Shown piece by piece: positions 25,959-35,386 of a DNA stretch of 64,000 nucleotides. The stretch's first letter is position 1. The number at the start of each line of letters is the position of its first letter. Position numbers and translations under genes: made by a program. The DNA lies in contig JAIKWZ010000043.1 in the NCBI GenBank assembly GCA_024684375.1, positions 33,608-97,607 on the forward strand, written 5' to 3'. Origin of the DNA: Clostridiales bacterium. GTDB lineage: Bacteria; Bacillota; Clostridia; Christensenellales; Aristaeellaceae. Under the pieces are notes generated by a model. That model did no database searches. It saw only the letters and a list, made by a program, of their open reading frames with translations, and was not told where the DNA came from.

Positions 25959-27715
25959 TGGAGACCACACAAAAACCCCTGCTGCCTCCCGTAAGCGTGC
26001 TGGAAAGCGTGTGGGAGCGTGAAAACGCTGACAACCTGGCTCTGAGCCTGGACAGCCTGCTGGATCAGAGCGTGCTGCCTGACGAGATCGTATTGGTAAA
26101 GGACGGCCCGCTCACTCCGGCGCTGGACAAGGTGATAGATGAACGCGCCGCGCGGCATCCCGGCCTGTTCAACATCGTCGCGCTGGAGAAAAACGGGGGG
26201 CTGGGCAACGCGCTCAGGATCGGTCTTTCCGCGTGCAAAAACGAGTATGTGGCCCGTATGGACTCGGACGATTTTTCGCTCCCCGACCGGCTGGAAAAGC
26301 AGCTGGTCTATCTGGCCGCCCACCCCGACGTGGACATATTGTCCGGCGCTGTGGAGGAATTCGACGGCGAAATAAGCAACATCACGGGCAAACGCGTCGT
26401 ACCCCTTGAAAACGACGACATCTGGGCGTACTGCCTGACCCGCTCCCCTTTCAACCACCCCGCCTGCGTGTACAAAAAGTCCGCGGTGGAAAGAGCGGGC
26501 AGCTACAGGGGCGACCGTCCCCGCCTGGAAGATCACGACCTGTGGATGCGCATGCGCCGGAGCGGCGCCAGAGCCGCCAATCTGCCCGACACTTTACTGT
26601 ACTTCCGAGGCGGGAAGCTCATGCACAAAAAGCGCCACGGCCTCAAAAACGCCCGGGCGCTTAAGGATTTTTACCGTGAGATGTACCTGCGTGGCGAAGT
26701 GAGCTATACCAAGTATCTCCGCAACAGCTTTTTCGCCTGCGGGCTGCAGCTTATGCCCGCCTGGATGCACGCGCTGTGCTATAAGCTGTTAAGGAGCAAC
26801 ACCACGCCGTATACCTGCAAAAAGCCGCCCAGGACCTACCTTCCTAAGGGAGAATACCTGTTAAGGGAGGAGGACCCTTCCCTCACAAAGCAACGGCAGG
26901 AAACGCTGCTCAAAATGCTTTCAGACGTGCAGGACGCCTGCGATAACGCTGGGCTGCGGCTGCTGTTGGCGGGCGGCAGCTGTCTGGGAGCGATACGCCA
27001 CCGGGGCTTCATCCCCTGGGACGACGATATAGACCTGGTCATGCCGCGGGAAGACTACGACCGCCTGCGCCGGGACTTTTCCGCCCTGCTGGGGGACAGA
27101 TATGTTCTGTGCGGCCCCGGCACCGACCGTCCCTCGAATCTGTTCCTGAAGATCCTTTTGCCCGATCCCTCCGCGCCGCTCGAACCCGAACAAACGAGCG
27201 GGGAGCGGGGCGTGTGGGTGGATATCATGCCGCTGGACTACGCCCCCGCCAACCCCGTAAAGCGGTTTTTCAAGGGACTGTACATAGACGCGCTCAACTA
27301 TCTGAGCGTATCGTGCCGGCTGTACAGATTCCGCAATCCGGTGTACAAAGCTTTCATGGGCGACACGCTCGCCCGCCGCTTCAAATACCGCCTGCGCATG
27401 CTGCTGGGGTTCCTTATGAGCGTAAAGCCCTATGAATACTGGTTCCGCAGGTTCGACCGCGCTGAGCAGGGAGAGATCAGCGCTTATCTGACCACCGGCT
27501 CGGGCATACGCCACTATCTGGGCGAGCTGCGTCCCTTCGACGCGTTCCTGCCCCCTCACGAGGCGGAGTTTGAAGGAAAACGCTGCTTCGTGCCCAACAA
27601 GGCCCATGAGTACCTCAAGCAGCAGTACGGCAGCGACTACCTTACCCCTCCCCCTGAGTCCGGGCGGCTCAAACACCATTTCCTGAAGCCGGAATACGGC
27701 AATAACTGCAAATGA
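25955..27715 (+). CDS. glycosyltransferase family 2 fused to a LicD domain
   Basis: The 586-residue protein has two enzymes in one chain. Residues 1 to about 270 are a GT-A, GT2-type transferase with VKDGPLT, a DxD-like ARMDSDDFSLPDRL and acceptor-side RLEDHDLWMRMRRSGA. Residues about 305-580 are a LicD phosphotransferase with GGSCLGAIRHRGFIPWDDDIDL near residue 338, the DxD metal site, and a C-terminal VPNKAHEYLKQQYGSDY. LicD proteins attach phosphocholine or other nucleotide-activated phospho-groups to surface sugars. The fusion implies that a sugar is added and then phospho-decorated in sequence. AAGGAGG precedes ATGATG at 25955/25958. It overlaps its neighbours by 4 bases on both sides. 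Confidence 0.9.
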   Translation: MMETTQKPLLPPVSVLESVWERENADNLALSLDSLLDQSVLPDEIVLVKDGPLTPALDKVIDERAARHPGLFNIVALEKNGGLGNALRIGLSACKNEYVARMDSDDFSLPDRLEKQLVYLAAHPDVDILSGAVEEFDGEISNITGKRVVPLENDDIWAYCLTRSPFNHPACVYKKSAVERAGSYRGDRPRLEDHDLWMRMRRSGARAANLPDTLLYFRGGKLMHKKRHGLKNARALKDFYREMYLRGEVSYTKYLRNSFFACGLQLMPAWMHALCYKLLRSNTTPYTCKKPPRTYLPKGEYLLREEDPSLTKQRQETLLKMLSDVQDACDNAGLRLLLAGGSCLGAIRHRGFIPWDDDIDLVMPREDYDRLRRDFSALLGDRYVLCGPGTDRPSNLFLKILLPDPSAPLEPEQTSGERGVWVDIMPLDYAPANPVKRFFKGLYIDALNYLSVSCRLYRFRNPVYKAFMGDTLARRFKYRLRMLLGFLMSVKPYEYWFRRFDRAEQGEISAYLTTGSGIRHYLGELRPFDAFLPPHEAEFEGKRCFVPNKAHEYLKQQYGSDYLTPPPESGRLKHHFLKPEYGNNCK

Positions 27716-28842
27716 AACAGTACGTCAGATACTTTTTCGCCCTGTTCGTCAGGGCGCTGCTGACTCCTCTCACCCTGCTGCCGATAAAACGCAACAGGGT
27801 GCTGTTTGTGTCCTATCGGGGCACCAAGTATTCCTGCAGCCCCAAGGCGATCAGCGAAGCGCTGGAAACGCTAGCGGGCGGAAAGCTGGAGATCAACTGG
27901 GGGCTCAGGCATCCCGAAAACTACGCTTATCTGGCCGGGCGGAAAATAAACGTACTGAACGACCGCGGCTTTAAATTTATTTACCGCGCCCTGACCAGCC
28001 GCGTCGTGGTCACGAACATCCATTATAAGCCCTTCCTGCCCCGCCGCAGGGGACAGTTCTTCATAAACACCTGGCACGGCGGCGGGCTGTACAAGCGGGA
28101 AGGGATGCAAAAGGGCGTACAGCTCAAGTACCTCCGCCTGCAGGGCATACGCAGGGGGGCGTATCTGTCCTCCTCCCTTGAATTCACTAAACAGGTCATC
28201 CGCAACAGCTTCGGATGGACAGGCGAAGTGCTGGAATGGGGGCTCCCCCGCAACGACGTGCTTTTGTCAGACAAAAGGAACGAGCTCCGCGAGTCGGCGC
28301 GCGCCCGTCTGGGATGGACAGACAAAAGCATCGCGCTGTACGCGCCCACCTGGCGCGACGACCAATCCCGGTTCGAGCCCTTCGACGCAGCTGAAGTCAG
28401 AGCCGCGCTCGGCAGGCGCTTCGGCGGAAAGTGGGAAGTCTGGTACAGGGGGCATTACTATTCCGACTCCGCTGCGTTATGCCTGGACGGGGACGTGAGC
28501 GGCGAGGAGGACATGCAGCCCCTGCTTTTGGCCGCGGACTGCCTGATAACCGACTATTCCTCCTCCATATGGGACGCCTCACTGTGCGGCCTTAAGACCT
28601 TTTTGTACTGTCCGGATATCGCGCATTATATCGCAATCCGCAACTTCAGAAGCGACATAAGCACCTGGCCGGGCGTGTTCTGCGCGGACAGGCAGAGCCT
28701 GACGGAAAACATCCTTTCCTTCGACGAGGCCGCCTACGCGGACAGGATCGCACGCCATCACGCCGCGCTTGGGAACTGTGAGACCGGCCGCGCTTCCCTG
28801 CTGACCGCGGAAAGGATACTCAGGGAGTGTACTCACGCCTGA
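27712..28842 (+). CDS. CDP-glycerol glycerophosphotransferase family protein (TagB/TagF-like)
   Basis: These peripheral membrane enzymes add glycerol- or ribitol-phosphate units to a lipid-linked primer in teichoic acid-like polymers. Motifs seen: INTWHGGGLYKREGM (catalytic histidine region), LEWGLPRNDVLL, ALYAPTWRDD, and the nucleotide-binding end LITDYSSSIWDASLCGLKTFLY. The 376 residues match TagB-size single-step primases better than the longer TagF polymerases. The start codon overlaps the preceding gene (ATGA). With the PGT and GT2-LicD genes it makes a compact phosphoglycan locus. No flippase or ligase is adjacent, so these must lie elsewhere. Confidence 0.9.
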   Translation: MKQYVRYFFALFVRALLTPLTLLPIKRNRVLFVSYRGTKYSCSPKAISEALETLAGGKLEINWGLRHPENYAYLAGRKINVLNDRGFKFIYRALTSRVVVTNIHYKPFLPRRRGQFFINTWHGGGLYKREGMQKGVQLKYLRLQGIRRGAYLSSSLEFTKQVIRNSFGWTGEVLEWGLPRNDVLLSDKRNELRESARARLGWTDKSIALYAPTWRDDQSRFEPFDAAEVRAALGRRFGGKWEVWYRGHYYSDSAALCLDGDVSGEEDMQPLLLAADCLITDYSSSIWDASLCGLKTFLYCPDIAHYIAIRNFRSDISTWPGVFCADRQSLTENILSFDEAAYADRIARHHAALGNCETGRASLLTAERILRECTHA

Positions 28843-29020
28843 CACGCGCTCCCGCCGGTCCAAGTCTCCCCCGTCACAGCCGCCCAGCGCCACTGCGGCG
28901 GACGCTCACAGGGCTTGACGCGGCGGTTTTTTATACCCGGCGGGCGGCCGGTTGTCCCGTAAACGGCGGCGCGTCTTAGCCGCGAGTGCCGCCCGGAACG
29001 CTTATCGGGAGGTGACTTCT

Positions 29021-29737
29021 GTGCACGCGGGGATCCAGATCTCCAGCTTCAGGCCCCTTATGACAGATCTGCCCGGGCTTGAGCGCGTATTAGCCTTTAT
29101 GCGCCGGATCGGCTGCGAATACACCCAGCTGCAATGGATCGACAGGCGCATCCGCCCCCGGGACGTAGCCTGCGCGCTTGACAGGTACGGCATCAAAGCG
29201 CTGGGCGTGCAGGACAAGGCCCGCGCCGTTTTTGACGATCCTGCATATTACCTTGAGCTTTGCAGGGCGACGAACGCCGGCGACCTTTGCGTAAGCGGCG
29301 CCGGAGAAACGGGAACGGACGCCCTGCTTAAGGAGCTTGATTCCATTCGCGCTGCGAGCGGGAATACGTCGCTCACGTTTTCGTTCCATCCCACGGGAGG
29401 AGATTTCGAAGAAGCGCTGGATAGCGTGATGCGGCAGTCCGGAGAGCTTCGCCTCACGCTAGACGTCTGCCAGGCGCACGACGCCGGAAGGTCCGTCAGG
29501 GACATCATCCGCAGATATGCCGGCAGGATAGAGATGGTGCACTTTAAGGACAGGGCAGCCGACGGCGCGCTGTGCCCAGTCGGAAATGGCGTTATCGACT
29601 TTGAGGAGGCCGCGCTCGCGTGCTCGGAAGCGGGCGTCGGAACGCTGCTTGCGGAACAGGAGACCTGGAATGACGCCTTTTGCGATGTAGGACTTGGGTT
29701 CAAATACACACGGAAACTTGCCGCAAAATACATTTGA
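29021..29737 (+). CDS. sugar phosphate isomerase/epimerase-like TIM barrel
   Basis: The 238-residue protein has the xylose isomerase-like TIM barrel fold, shared with AP endonuclease 2, hydroxypyruvate isomerase and inosose enzymes. It shows FSFHPTGGDFEEALD, then LRLTLDVCQAHDAG, then RIEMVHFKDRAADGALCPVGNGVIDF, then LLAEQETW. The D, H and E metal ligands are visible in those strands. I start at the GTG at 29021, 5 bases after GGGAGGTGA; the longer reading lacks a ribosome site. The GH31 gene follows 61 bases later, suggesting joint sugar use. The substrate is unknown. Confidence 0.78.
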   Translation: MHAGIQISSFRPLMTDLPGLERVLAFMRRIGCEYTQLQWIDRRIRPRDVACALDRYGIKALGVQDKARAVFDDPAYYLELCRATNAGDLCVSGAGETGTDALLKELDSIRAASGNTSLTFSFHPTGGDFEEALDSVMRQSGELRLTLDVCQAHDAGRSVRDIIRRYAGRIEMVHFKDRAADGALCPVGNGVIDFEEAALACSEAGVGTLLAEQETWNDAFCDVGLGFKYTRKLAAKYI

Positions 29738-29798
29738 TGTCAATTCGTGCAAAAGCGCCCCGTGGTCTTGCCGTGGGGGCGAAGCGAGGGACGACGCG

Positions 29799-31355
29799 AT
29801 GAAAACAGCCTTCGAACCGGGAGAAGTTTGGTGGGGCGGCGCAAGCGCGGGCCGCTATCCGATTAAGGAAACCGACACGTATACCGAAAACCTGATCGAC
29901 TGCTCCACATCAGCCGGCAATCAGGCAATGCCGTTTTTTGTATCCAGCCACGGCAGATACGTGTGGAGCGACACGCCCTTTACGGTCACTGCCCAAAACG
30001 GCGTGCTCAGCTTTGAAGGCGGCGAGCCTCGCCTCGTCAGGGCGGGAGACAGCCTGAAGGATGCCTATCTCGCCGCGCAGAAGGCGCACTTTCCCTGCAA
30101 CGGCAGAAAGCTGCCCGAGGTGTTTTTTCAGCGTCCTCAGCTCAATACATGGATGGAGTTCACTTATTACGTGACTCAGGAGAGTGTGCTGGACTTCGCC
30201 AGGAGCTGGCTTGACAACGGCTTTGAGCCGGGCGTGTTCATTATCGACGAGGGCTGGGAAAGGCTCCACGGCATATGGGAGTTCGATGCCGCCCGCTTCC
30301 CCGATCCCAAAGCCATGGTAAGGCAGCTGCATGAGTGGGGCTTTACGGTGATGCTGTGGGTGGTCCCCTACGTCTGCCCCGTAGGGCCGGAATTCGTGCG
30401 CTCCCTGCGTCCGCTGGTAGGCACGGATCCCGAAATGGCCCGGCATCTGTACCTGCGCTCCCAAAGCGGCGAAACTGCCCTGTTCGCCTGGTGGAACGGC
30501 TACGCGGCGCTTTTGGATATGACGGATGAGTACAACAGGAAATTCCTGTCCGATCAGCTTGAGCGGCTCATGCGGGAATACGGCGTGGACGGTTTCAAAT
30601 TCGACGGCGGCTCAGTCAATGCATACTCACCCTCCCGGCTTGTAAACGGACCCCTGAACAGGCAGATAAGCGCGCAGGAGCTCAACATGGCCTGGAACGA
30701 GTTCGGCGCCAAATATGCCCTGCACGAATTCAAGGACACCTGGGGGCTGGGCGGCAAAAACATGATCCAGCGCCTTCGTGACAAAAAACACGAGTGGGAC
30801 ACCGACGGCCTGGCTTCGATCGTTCCCGGCGCGATAAACGCCGGCCTCATGGGCTTCCCCTTCATCTGCCCGGATATGGTCGGGGGCGGAGAATGGAAAT
30901 ACCGTTTCATGCCCGGTTTCAGCGTGGATGAGGAGCTGTTCGTGCGCATGGCGCAGTGTTCTGCCCTGTTCCCCATGATGCAGTTTTCCTGGGCGCCCTG
31001 GAAAGCGCTAAAACCTGAAAACCTGCGTCTGTGCCTCGAAGCGGCCAGGCTGCACGAAAAAATGTATCCCGAGATCATGAAGGCGGTCAATGCCTCCATG
31101 CTGACGGGCGAGCCTGTCATTCGCGCTTTGGAATACGAGTGTCCCCGCCGGGGGCTTGAGACTGTTATCGACGAGTTCATGGTGGGCAGTGACATACTGG
31201 TCGCGCCGGTGGTAAAACAGGGCGCCGTCTCCCGCCGCGTCGCCTTTCCCGACAGCAAATGGCTTTCTCCGGACGGAACGGTTTATGACGGTCTCACTTC
31301 CACCGTCATATCAGCTCCCCTGGACACGCTGCTGTGGTTCAGGAGATACCGCTGA
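29799..31355 (+). CDS. GH31 family glycoside hydrolase (MYORG/KIAA1161-like subgroup)
   Basis: GH31 enzymes cleave alpha-glucosides, xylosides or galactosides with retention. The nucleophile is Asp269 in GFKFDGGS. Other blocks are VFIIDEGWERLHGIWEFD, the domain segment WGFTVMLWVVPYVCP, NAGLMGFPFICPDMVGGGEW with the conserved late aspartate, and LDTLLWFRRYR at the end. The form is compact: 518 residues, no long C-terminal beta domains and no signal peptide. The P-D-M-V-G-G pattern recalls the MYORG-like branch, for which alpha-galactosidase activity is known in one member. The ATG at 29799 lies behind GCGAGGG. It follows the TIM-barrel isomerase and ends at a strong terminator. Confidence 0.88.
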   Translation: MKTAFEPGEVWWGGASAGRYPIKETDTYTENLIDCSTSAGNQAMPFFVSSHGRYVWSDTPFTVTAQNGVLSFEGGEPRLVRAGDSLKDAYLAAQKAHFPCNGRKLPEVFFQRPQLNTWMEFTYYVTQESVLDFARSWLDNGFEPGVFIIDEGWERLHGIWEFDAARFPDPKAMVRQLHEWGFTVMLWVVPYVCPVGPEFVRSLRPLVGTDPEMARHLYLRSQSGETALFAWWNGYAALLDMTDEYNRKFLSDQLERLMREYGVDGFKFDGGSVNAYSPSRLVNGPLNRQISAQELNMAWNEFGAKYALHEFKDTWGLGGKNMIQRLRDKKHEWDTDGLASIVPGAINAGLMGFPFICPDMVGGGEWKYRFMPGFSVDEELFVRMAQCSALFPMMQFSWAPWKALKPENLRLCLEAARLHEKMYPEIMKAVNASMLTGEPVIRALEYECPRRGLETVIDEFMVGSDILVAPVVKQGAVSRRVAFPDSKWLSPDGTVYDGLTSTVISAPLDTLLWFRRYR

Positions 31356-31369
31356 AACTGATCTCCGCT

Positions 31370-31406
31370 CATAAAAAAGAAGGGACGCTGTCCCTTCTTT
31401 TTTATG
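31370..31406. terminator. bidirectional terminator between GH31 and D-LDH genes
   Basis: A 17-bp stem: CATAAAAAAGAAGGGAC pairs with its complement across a 3-base loop, with A and T tracts on the two sides. Confidence 0.93.
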
Positions 31407-31433
31407 AAAAACTGCCGTCTGTTTTCTTAGCCG

Positions 31434-32474
31434 TCAAAAACACTTCCCGGCATGCTTCTGTGGGCAGGAAGCCAGGTCCGGACATTTGTAGCACACCTCG
31501 TTGGGGCTGAAGCCTTCCGCAAGCAGCGTGCGGATATTGTCAAGAGTAGTGGCGGCGATGTTGCTCAGCGCTTCTTTGGTCAGAAACGCCTGATGGCCTG
31601 TGATGATGACGTTCGGCATTGAGATCAGCCGCGCCAGCGTGTCATCGGACATGATGTGGCCGGAAAAATCGTGGAAAAACACGTCGGCCTCCTCCTCGTA
31701 CACGTCAAGGCACGCAGCGCCGATCCTGCGGTTTTTTATGCCTTCAACCAGCGCCTCGCTGTCTATCAGACCGCCTCTGGACGTGTTTATGAGCACCACG
31801 CCCTTTTTCATCAGGGCGATGCTCTTCTCGTTCACCATATGCAGGTTCTCATCCGTCAGTGGGCAGTGGAACGAGATAATGTCGCTCTGCTTCCACAGTT
31901 CCTCCAGCGACACGTACTCTATGCCCGAATTCGGCGCGGGGAACTTGTCGAAACCTATGATACGCATGCCGAATCCCCTGCAGATGTCCGCGAATACACG
32001 GCCGATCTTGCCCGTGCCCACTATGCCCACAGTTTTGCCGTGCAGGTCAAAGCCCGTAAGCCCGTTAAGGGAGAAATTGAAATCCCGCGTCCTTATGTAT
32101 GCCTTGTGCGTACGGCGGATGGAGGTCAGCAGCAGCGCCATGGCATGCTCCGCGACCGCGTAGGGTGAATAGGCAGGCACACGCACCACATGCAGCTTTC
32201 CGTAAGCTTTTTCGATGTCAACGTTGTTGTAGCCCGCGCACCTGAGCGCCACGAGCTTTACTCCCTGGGCGCTCAGGCGGTCTATGACCTCCCCATCCAC
32301 CCGGTCGTTCACGAATACGCACACAGCCTGCGCGCCATCAGCCAAAAGGCATGTGTCAGCCGTAAGATGGGTGTCGTAATAGCTTATGTCGAAATCTTCA
32401 CGTCCCGGAGCGCCCTCAAACGCCTCTTTGTCATAATCCTTCGCGTCAAAAAAAGCGAGCTTTATCTTTTCCAT
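31434..32474 (-). CDS. D-lactate dehydrogenase-type 2-hydroxyacid dehydrogenase with a cysteine tail
   Basis: It reduces pyruvate to D-lactate with NADH or acts on a related 2-keto acid. NAD-binding is TVGIVGTGKIGRVFADI. The catalytic arginine, glutamate and histidine lie in NTSRGGLIDSEALVE, ACLDVYEEE and IITGHQAFLTKEAL. The VRVPAYSPYAVAEHAM segment is typical of the LdhA branch, and 346 residues fits. The last 20 residues carry four cysteines (C328, C331, C337, C345; C-x2-C-x5-C-x7-C). E. coli LdhA lacks these; a metal site or redox switch is possible. It ends two bases before the RCC1 gene's start region on the same strand but has an independent role. Confidence 0.87.
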   Translation of the reverse strand: MEKIKLAFFDAKDYDKEAFEGAPGREDFDISYYDTHLTADTCLLADGAQAVCVFVNDRVDGEVIDRLSAQGVKLVALRCAGYNNVDIEKAYGKLHVVRVPAYSPYAVAEHAMALLLTSIRRTHKAYIRTRDFNFSLNGLTGFDLHGKTVGIVGTGKIGRVFADICRGFGMRIIGFDKFPAPNSGIEYVSLEELWKQSDIISFHCPLTDENLHMVNEKSIALMKKGVVLINTSRGGLIDSEALVEGIKNRRIGAACLDVYEEEADVFFHDFSGHIMSDDTLARLISMPNVIITGHQAFLTKEALSNIAATTLDNIRTLLAEGFSPNEVCYKCPDLASCPQKHAGKCF

Positions 32475-32476
32475 AT

Positions 32477-33922
32477 TTACCTCTCCCAGCCTTCCACATT
32501 CAGCTGCCCGTGGTCGTTGCTGCCCCAGGCGCGCACGCTGCCGTCCCGCATGAGCGCCACCAGATGCCGCGCGCCAAGGGCGATCTGAGCGGCCTGGACA
32601 TCCTGTTCAACATTCATTTCGAACGAAGGCCGGTAGAAATACGTAAGTATCCTGCCTTCCCCGTCCAGCGCCGCCAGACCCGTGCGCCCCGCCTGTATAA
32701 ACACCGCGTCGTTCCATACGGGAGGATCGTTCAGCCCTATCACGGCCTTCCCCTGTGTGGTCACCCCCGCGAACACGCTGTCAAAGCAGCTGATCTGCCT
32801 GTACACCGCCACCTGTGAGGTATTCGTCACGCCTTTGTGGGTAGACACCACCTGTCCTCCCGCGCCGGAAGCCGCCACGGAATATCCGCCCCCCGCGATA
32901 AGGCTCATGCCCTTGAATTTTCCGCTTTCGGATGCGTTTTTGCCCGCGATCAGCACCTTGCCGTCACTGGTCAGGCCAACGGTGTCGTATGCGGCGCAGA
33001 CGATCCTTACTACATCCTTCCAGCCTTTCACGTTGAGCTGACCCGCGGAATTGTCTCCCACGGCTACCACCGTGCCGTCCTCTCTGAGCCCGGCGGAGTG
33101 ATAATAGCCCGCCGCCACCATGGTGATATTTGTCCAGTTCCCGGTGTTCGTCTGGCCTTTGGAATTGTCCCCGCACGAAAGCACCGTGCCGTCCATTCTT
33201 ACCATAAGGCTGTGGTAAAGTCCCGCCGCGACATATCCCCGGTCCTCCGCGCCCTCGGCGAGTTCGGTCCTGATACGCCTCTGGCGGATTATGCTTTCCC
33301 GCGACAGCTCGTTTTCCGTGAGCATATCGGTTTTATTGATGAACGCGGCGGCGCGGTCTATATAGTCTTCCGATGATTCGATGCCAAGAAGCATCTCCAT
33401 CGCGGTCTTCCGGTCACCTGTCTCGTATTCGTTCAGAGCGTTGATGACCAGACACAGCATATACCTGTCTGCGCTGTCCAAGTATCCGCCCAGCCGGGAA
33501 AACTCCCGCGCCGCGGAAGTGAACCCGCCGCCTTCCATTTCCTCAACGGCAAGGCAGTAGTCAGCGTGGGTGATCACCTCCGCCGCGCCCTCGACGCTCA
33601 GCTCTCCCGCCAGCGTCCTGGCTTCACGGTATTCCTTGGAGTCAAGCAGCTTCCTTGCGACCCTCAGCCGGCTTTTGTCCGCCGCCTGAATGTCCGCGCC
33701 CAGCTCTTCCGCCTGGGAAATGACTTTGAGCGCCTCGTCCGTCTGCCCCGCGTCCGAAAGCAGATCTGCCCGTCCAAGGTATATCACAGGGCGGAGCACC
33801 ATAAAGCCGCTCATCAGCACGAATAGGGCAACGGCCAGCAATACCGCCGCGCACACCAGCCTGCGCGCCTGTCTTTTTGTCTGCAGGCGGCGTTTTTTGC
33901 GTTTGTCGTCTTTTTTCCCCAT
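32477..33922 (-). CDS. membrane-anchored RCC1-repeat protein
   Basis: The 481-residue protein has a short, very basic cytoplasmic start (KKDDKRKKRRLQTKRQARR), one membrane helix at about residues 22-46, and an extracytoplasmic rest. Residues 50-230 are helical, TPR-like (DAGQTDEALKVISQAEELG and similar). The C-terminal half is built of RCC1-type beta-propeller repeats: VAAGLYHSLMVRMDGTVLSCGDNSKGQTN, then VAAGYYHSAGLREDGTVVAVGDNSAGQLN, and a last VALMRDGSVRAWGSNDHGQLN. Such propellers bind partners. The gene is third after the MBOAT and DHHW genes, so a scaffold or sensor role in glycan acylation is my inference. Confidence 0.83.
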   Translation of the reverse strand: MGKKDDKRKKRRLQTKRQARRLVCAAVLLAVALFVLMSGFMVLRPVIYLGRADLLSDAGQTDEALKVISQAEELGADIQAADKSRLRVARKLLDSKEYREARTLAGELSVEGAAEVITHADYCLAVEEMEGGGFTSAAREFSRLGGYLDSADRYMLCLVINALNEYETGDRKTAMEMLLGIESSEDYIDRAAAFINKTDMLTENELSRESIIRQRRIRTELAEGAEDRGYVAAGLYHSLMVRMDGTVLSCGDNSKGQTNTGNWTNITMVAAGYYHSAGLREDGTVVAVGDNSAGQLNVKGWKDVVRIVCAAYDTVGLTSDGKVLIAGKNASESGKFKGMSLIAGGGYSVAASGAGGQVVSTHKGVTNTSQVAVYRQISCFDSVFAGVTTQGKAVIGLNDPPVWNDAVFIQAGRTGLAALDGEGRILTYFYRPSFEMNVEQDVQAAQIALGARHLVALMRDGSVRAWGSNDHGQLNVEGWER

Positions 33923-33931
33923 AGCCGCCCC

Positions 33932-35377
33932 CTAATAGCCCAGGTACTTGCGCATCCAGTAGATGACGTTGTTCTTGCGGGTATCGTTGGCGGTGGAGCA
34001 CACCACGTACACGTCGCTGATCTTGTAGCGTTTGATGTTGTCCTTTATATAGCCGCCCGCAGCCATGTGATCGTACGCGCCGCCTCTGAAGTCCACCATG
34101 TTCACCTCGTCGTAATAGGCGAACAGCCAGGGCGCCAGCGCGTCCCCGAAGCTGTCGGCGATCACCAGGCAGTTGCGCCCCGTGCCCGCTCCGGTCTTGA
34201 ACTGCTTCCAGGGCCAGGTCTTGAGTCCCCCGTTGGAAAAAGCGTGATAGCCCTGATTTTTGTACTGCATGACTTCTATTTTGCGTGAGTAATTGGGGCC
34301 TATCATGTACCCCTCTGAGGGATAGAGCGGATAAAGCACGTTGAACGTGTCGTGCTGCCCTTTTTTGTTGGTGGCAGCGGAGATTATCGCCTTGTATGTG
34401 TAGTCCTCGTAGGGTATCACGGGCAGATTCTGGTTTTTGAGCATTTCCGCCGTCACCTTGTAAGTGGCTTCTGCCGTCCAGTGGTGATCGGTCACGTAAA
34501 ACATGCGCGTTTTGCCCTTAACATAAGGCTCCAGCAGCTCCCACGCGGAATACACATATATGCCCTCTGTCTCGGCCAATTCCTCGTTCAGCGCGGTCTC
34601 CACGGAGGAGCCCCAGCCGACGTACTTGGTGCTGTTGCGCAGCTCGTTGCCCTGCGAAGCCAGCGGCGACACGACAAAGTGCACAGTGCCGTCCTCCGGC
34701 AGATTCTTGCGTATCAGCTTGAGCGTGCCCGCGAAGGTCCTGATCTTGTCCCGCGGATAGGTGTACCTGACCTCCATGCGGCCCTCTTTGTCCTCAAACC
34801 ACATGTAGGCGTTTGTCTTGGTGAGTTTTTCCTTTATATATGTGCCTGCCGCCTCCTGGCCGCTGTCGTCGTTATCGTCGGAAAGCTCTCCCTCCACCGC
34901 CGGCTCCCCTTCAAACGGCACCTCGTCGATCTGTCCGTCTGAGCCGAATTCCTTTTCGGGTTCGTCAGTGACCGGCTCCTCCGGCTGCGCGGGCGGCGCG
35001 TCCTGTTCCTGCTGCGTCTGCCGGGCGCCCGATGCGGTCAGCTCCGCCTCTTTTTCCAGCGCCTGCTCCATTTCCAGAGTCTCCAGCGCCATGCGCTCGT
35101 CCTCTGTCAGCACGCTTGCCGCGTCTGTCAGCTCATCGGTAAGATCTATGGCCAGTTCACGGCCTATAAAGTTGTCGCTCAGGAAATCGTCCAGCCCTGT
35201 CTGGAACTCGCCCGAGAGCACCGTCTGCCTGCTCAGGTCCGGGAACGCGCTGAGCATGCGCCGTTCCTTTTCGCTGACTGTGGCCTGCTTAGGGGAGAAC
35301 ATCATCAGGAACAATCCCCCGAAACCCAGCATCAGCGCCAGAAAGCAGCTGGTGAAAAACGTAAGCTTGCGCTTCAT
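33932..35377 (-). CDS. DHHW-family SGNH-like protein (AlgX/AlgJ-like acetylation partner)
   Basis: The 481-residue protein has an N-terminal membrane anchor (FFTSCFLALMLGFGGLFLMM) and an acidic low-complexity stretch at about residues 90-170, rich in Glu, Asp and Gln. The catalytic domain has the family motif MFYVTDHHWTAEATYK, the signature FIGRELAIDL and a serine block CLVIADSFGDALAPWL. This Ser plus Asp-His arrangement matches AlgX/AlgJ and DHHW proteins, which take acetyl groups from an MBOAT protein and move them to a polysaccharide outside the membrane. The MBOAT gene lies 9 bases upstream, so the two almost surely work together. Confidence 0.88.
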   Translation of the reverse strand: MKRKLTFFTSCFLALMLGFGGLFLMMFSPKQATVSEKERRMLSAFPDLSRQTVLSGEFQTGLDDFLSDNFIGRELAIDLTDELTDAASVLTEDERMALETLEMEQALEKEAELTASGARQTQQEQDAPPAQPEEPVTDEPEKEFGSDGQIDEVPFEGEPAVEGELSDDNDDSGQEAAGTYIKEKLTKTNAYMWFEDKEGRMEVRYTYPRDKIRTFAGTLKLIRKNLPEDGTVHFVVSPLASQGNELRNSTKYVGWGSSVETALNEELAETEGIYVYSAWELLEPYVKGKTRMFYVTDHHWTAEATYKVTAEMLKNQNLPVIPYEDYTYKAIISAATNKKGQHDTFNVLYPLYPSEGYMIGPNYSRKIEVMQYKNQGYHAFSNGGLKTWPWKQFKTGAGTGRNCLVIADSFGDALAPWLFAYYDEVNMVDFRGGAYDHMAAGGYIKDNIKRYKISDVYVVCSTANDTRKNNVIYWMRKYLGY

Positions 35378-35386
35378 GTTTGCCTC

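Noticed and set aside
28843..29020. tRNA gene or terminator in the GC-rich gap after the TagB-like gene
   Set aside because: Local GC palindromes occur (GCCGCC/GGCGG) but no cloverleaf or clear hairpin with a T-tract could be drawn.
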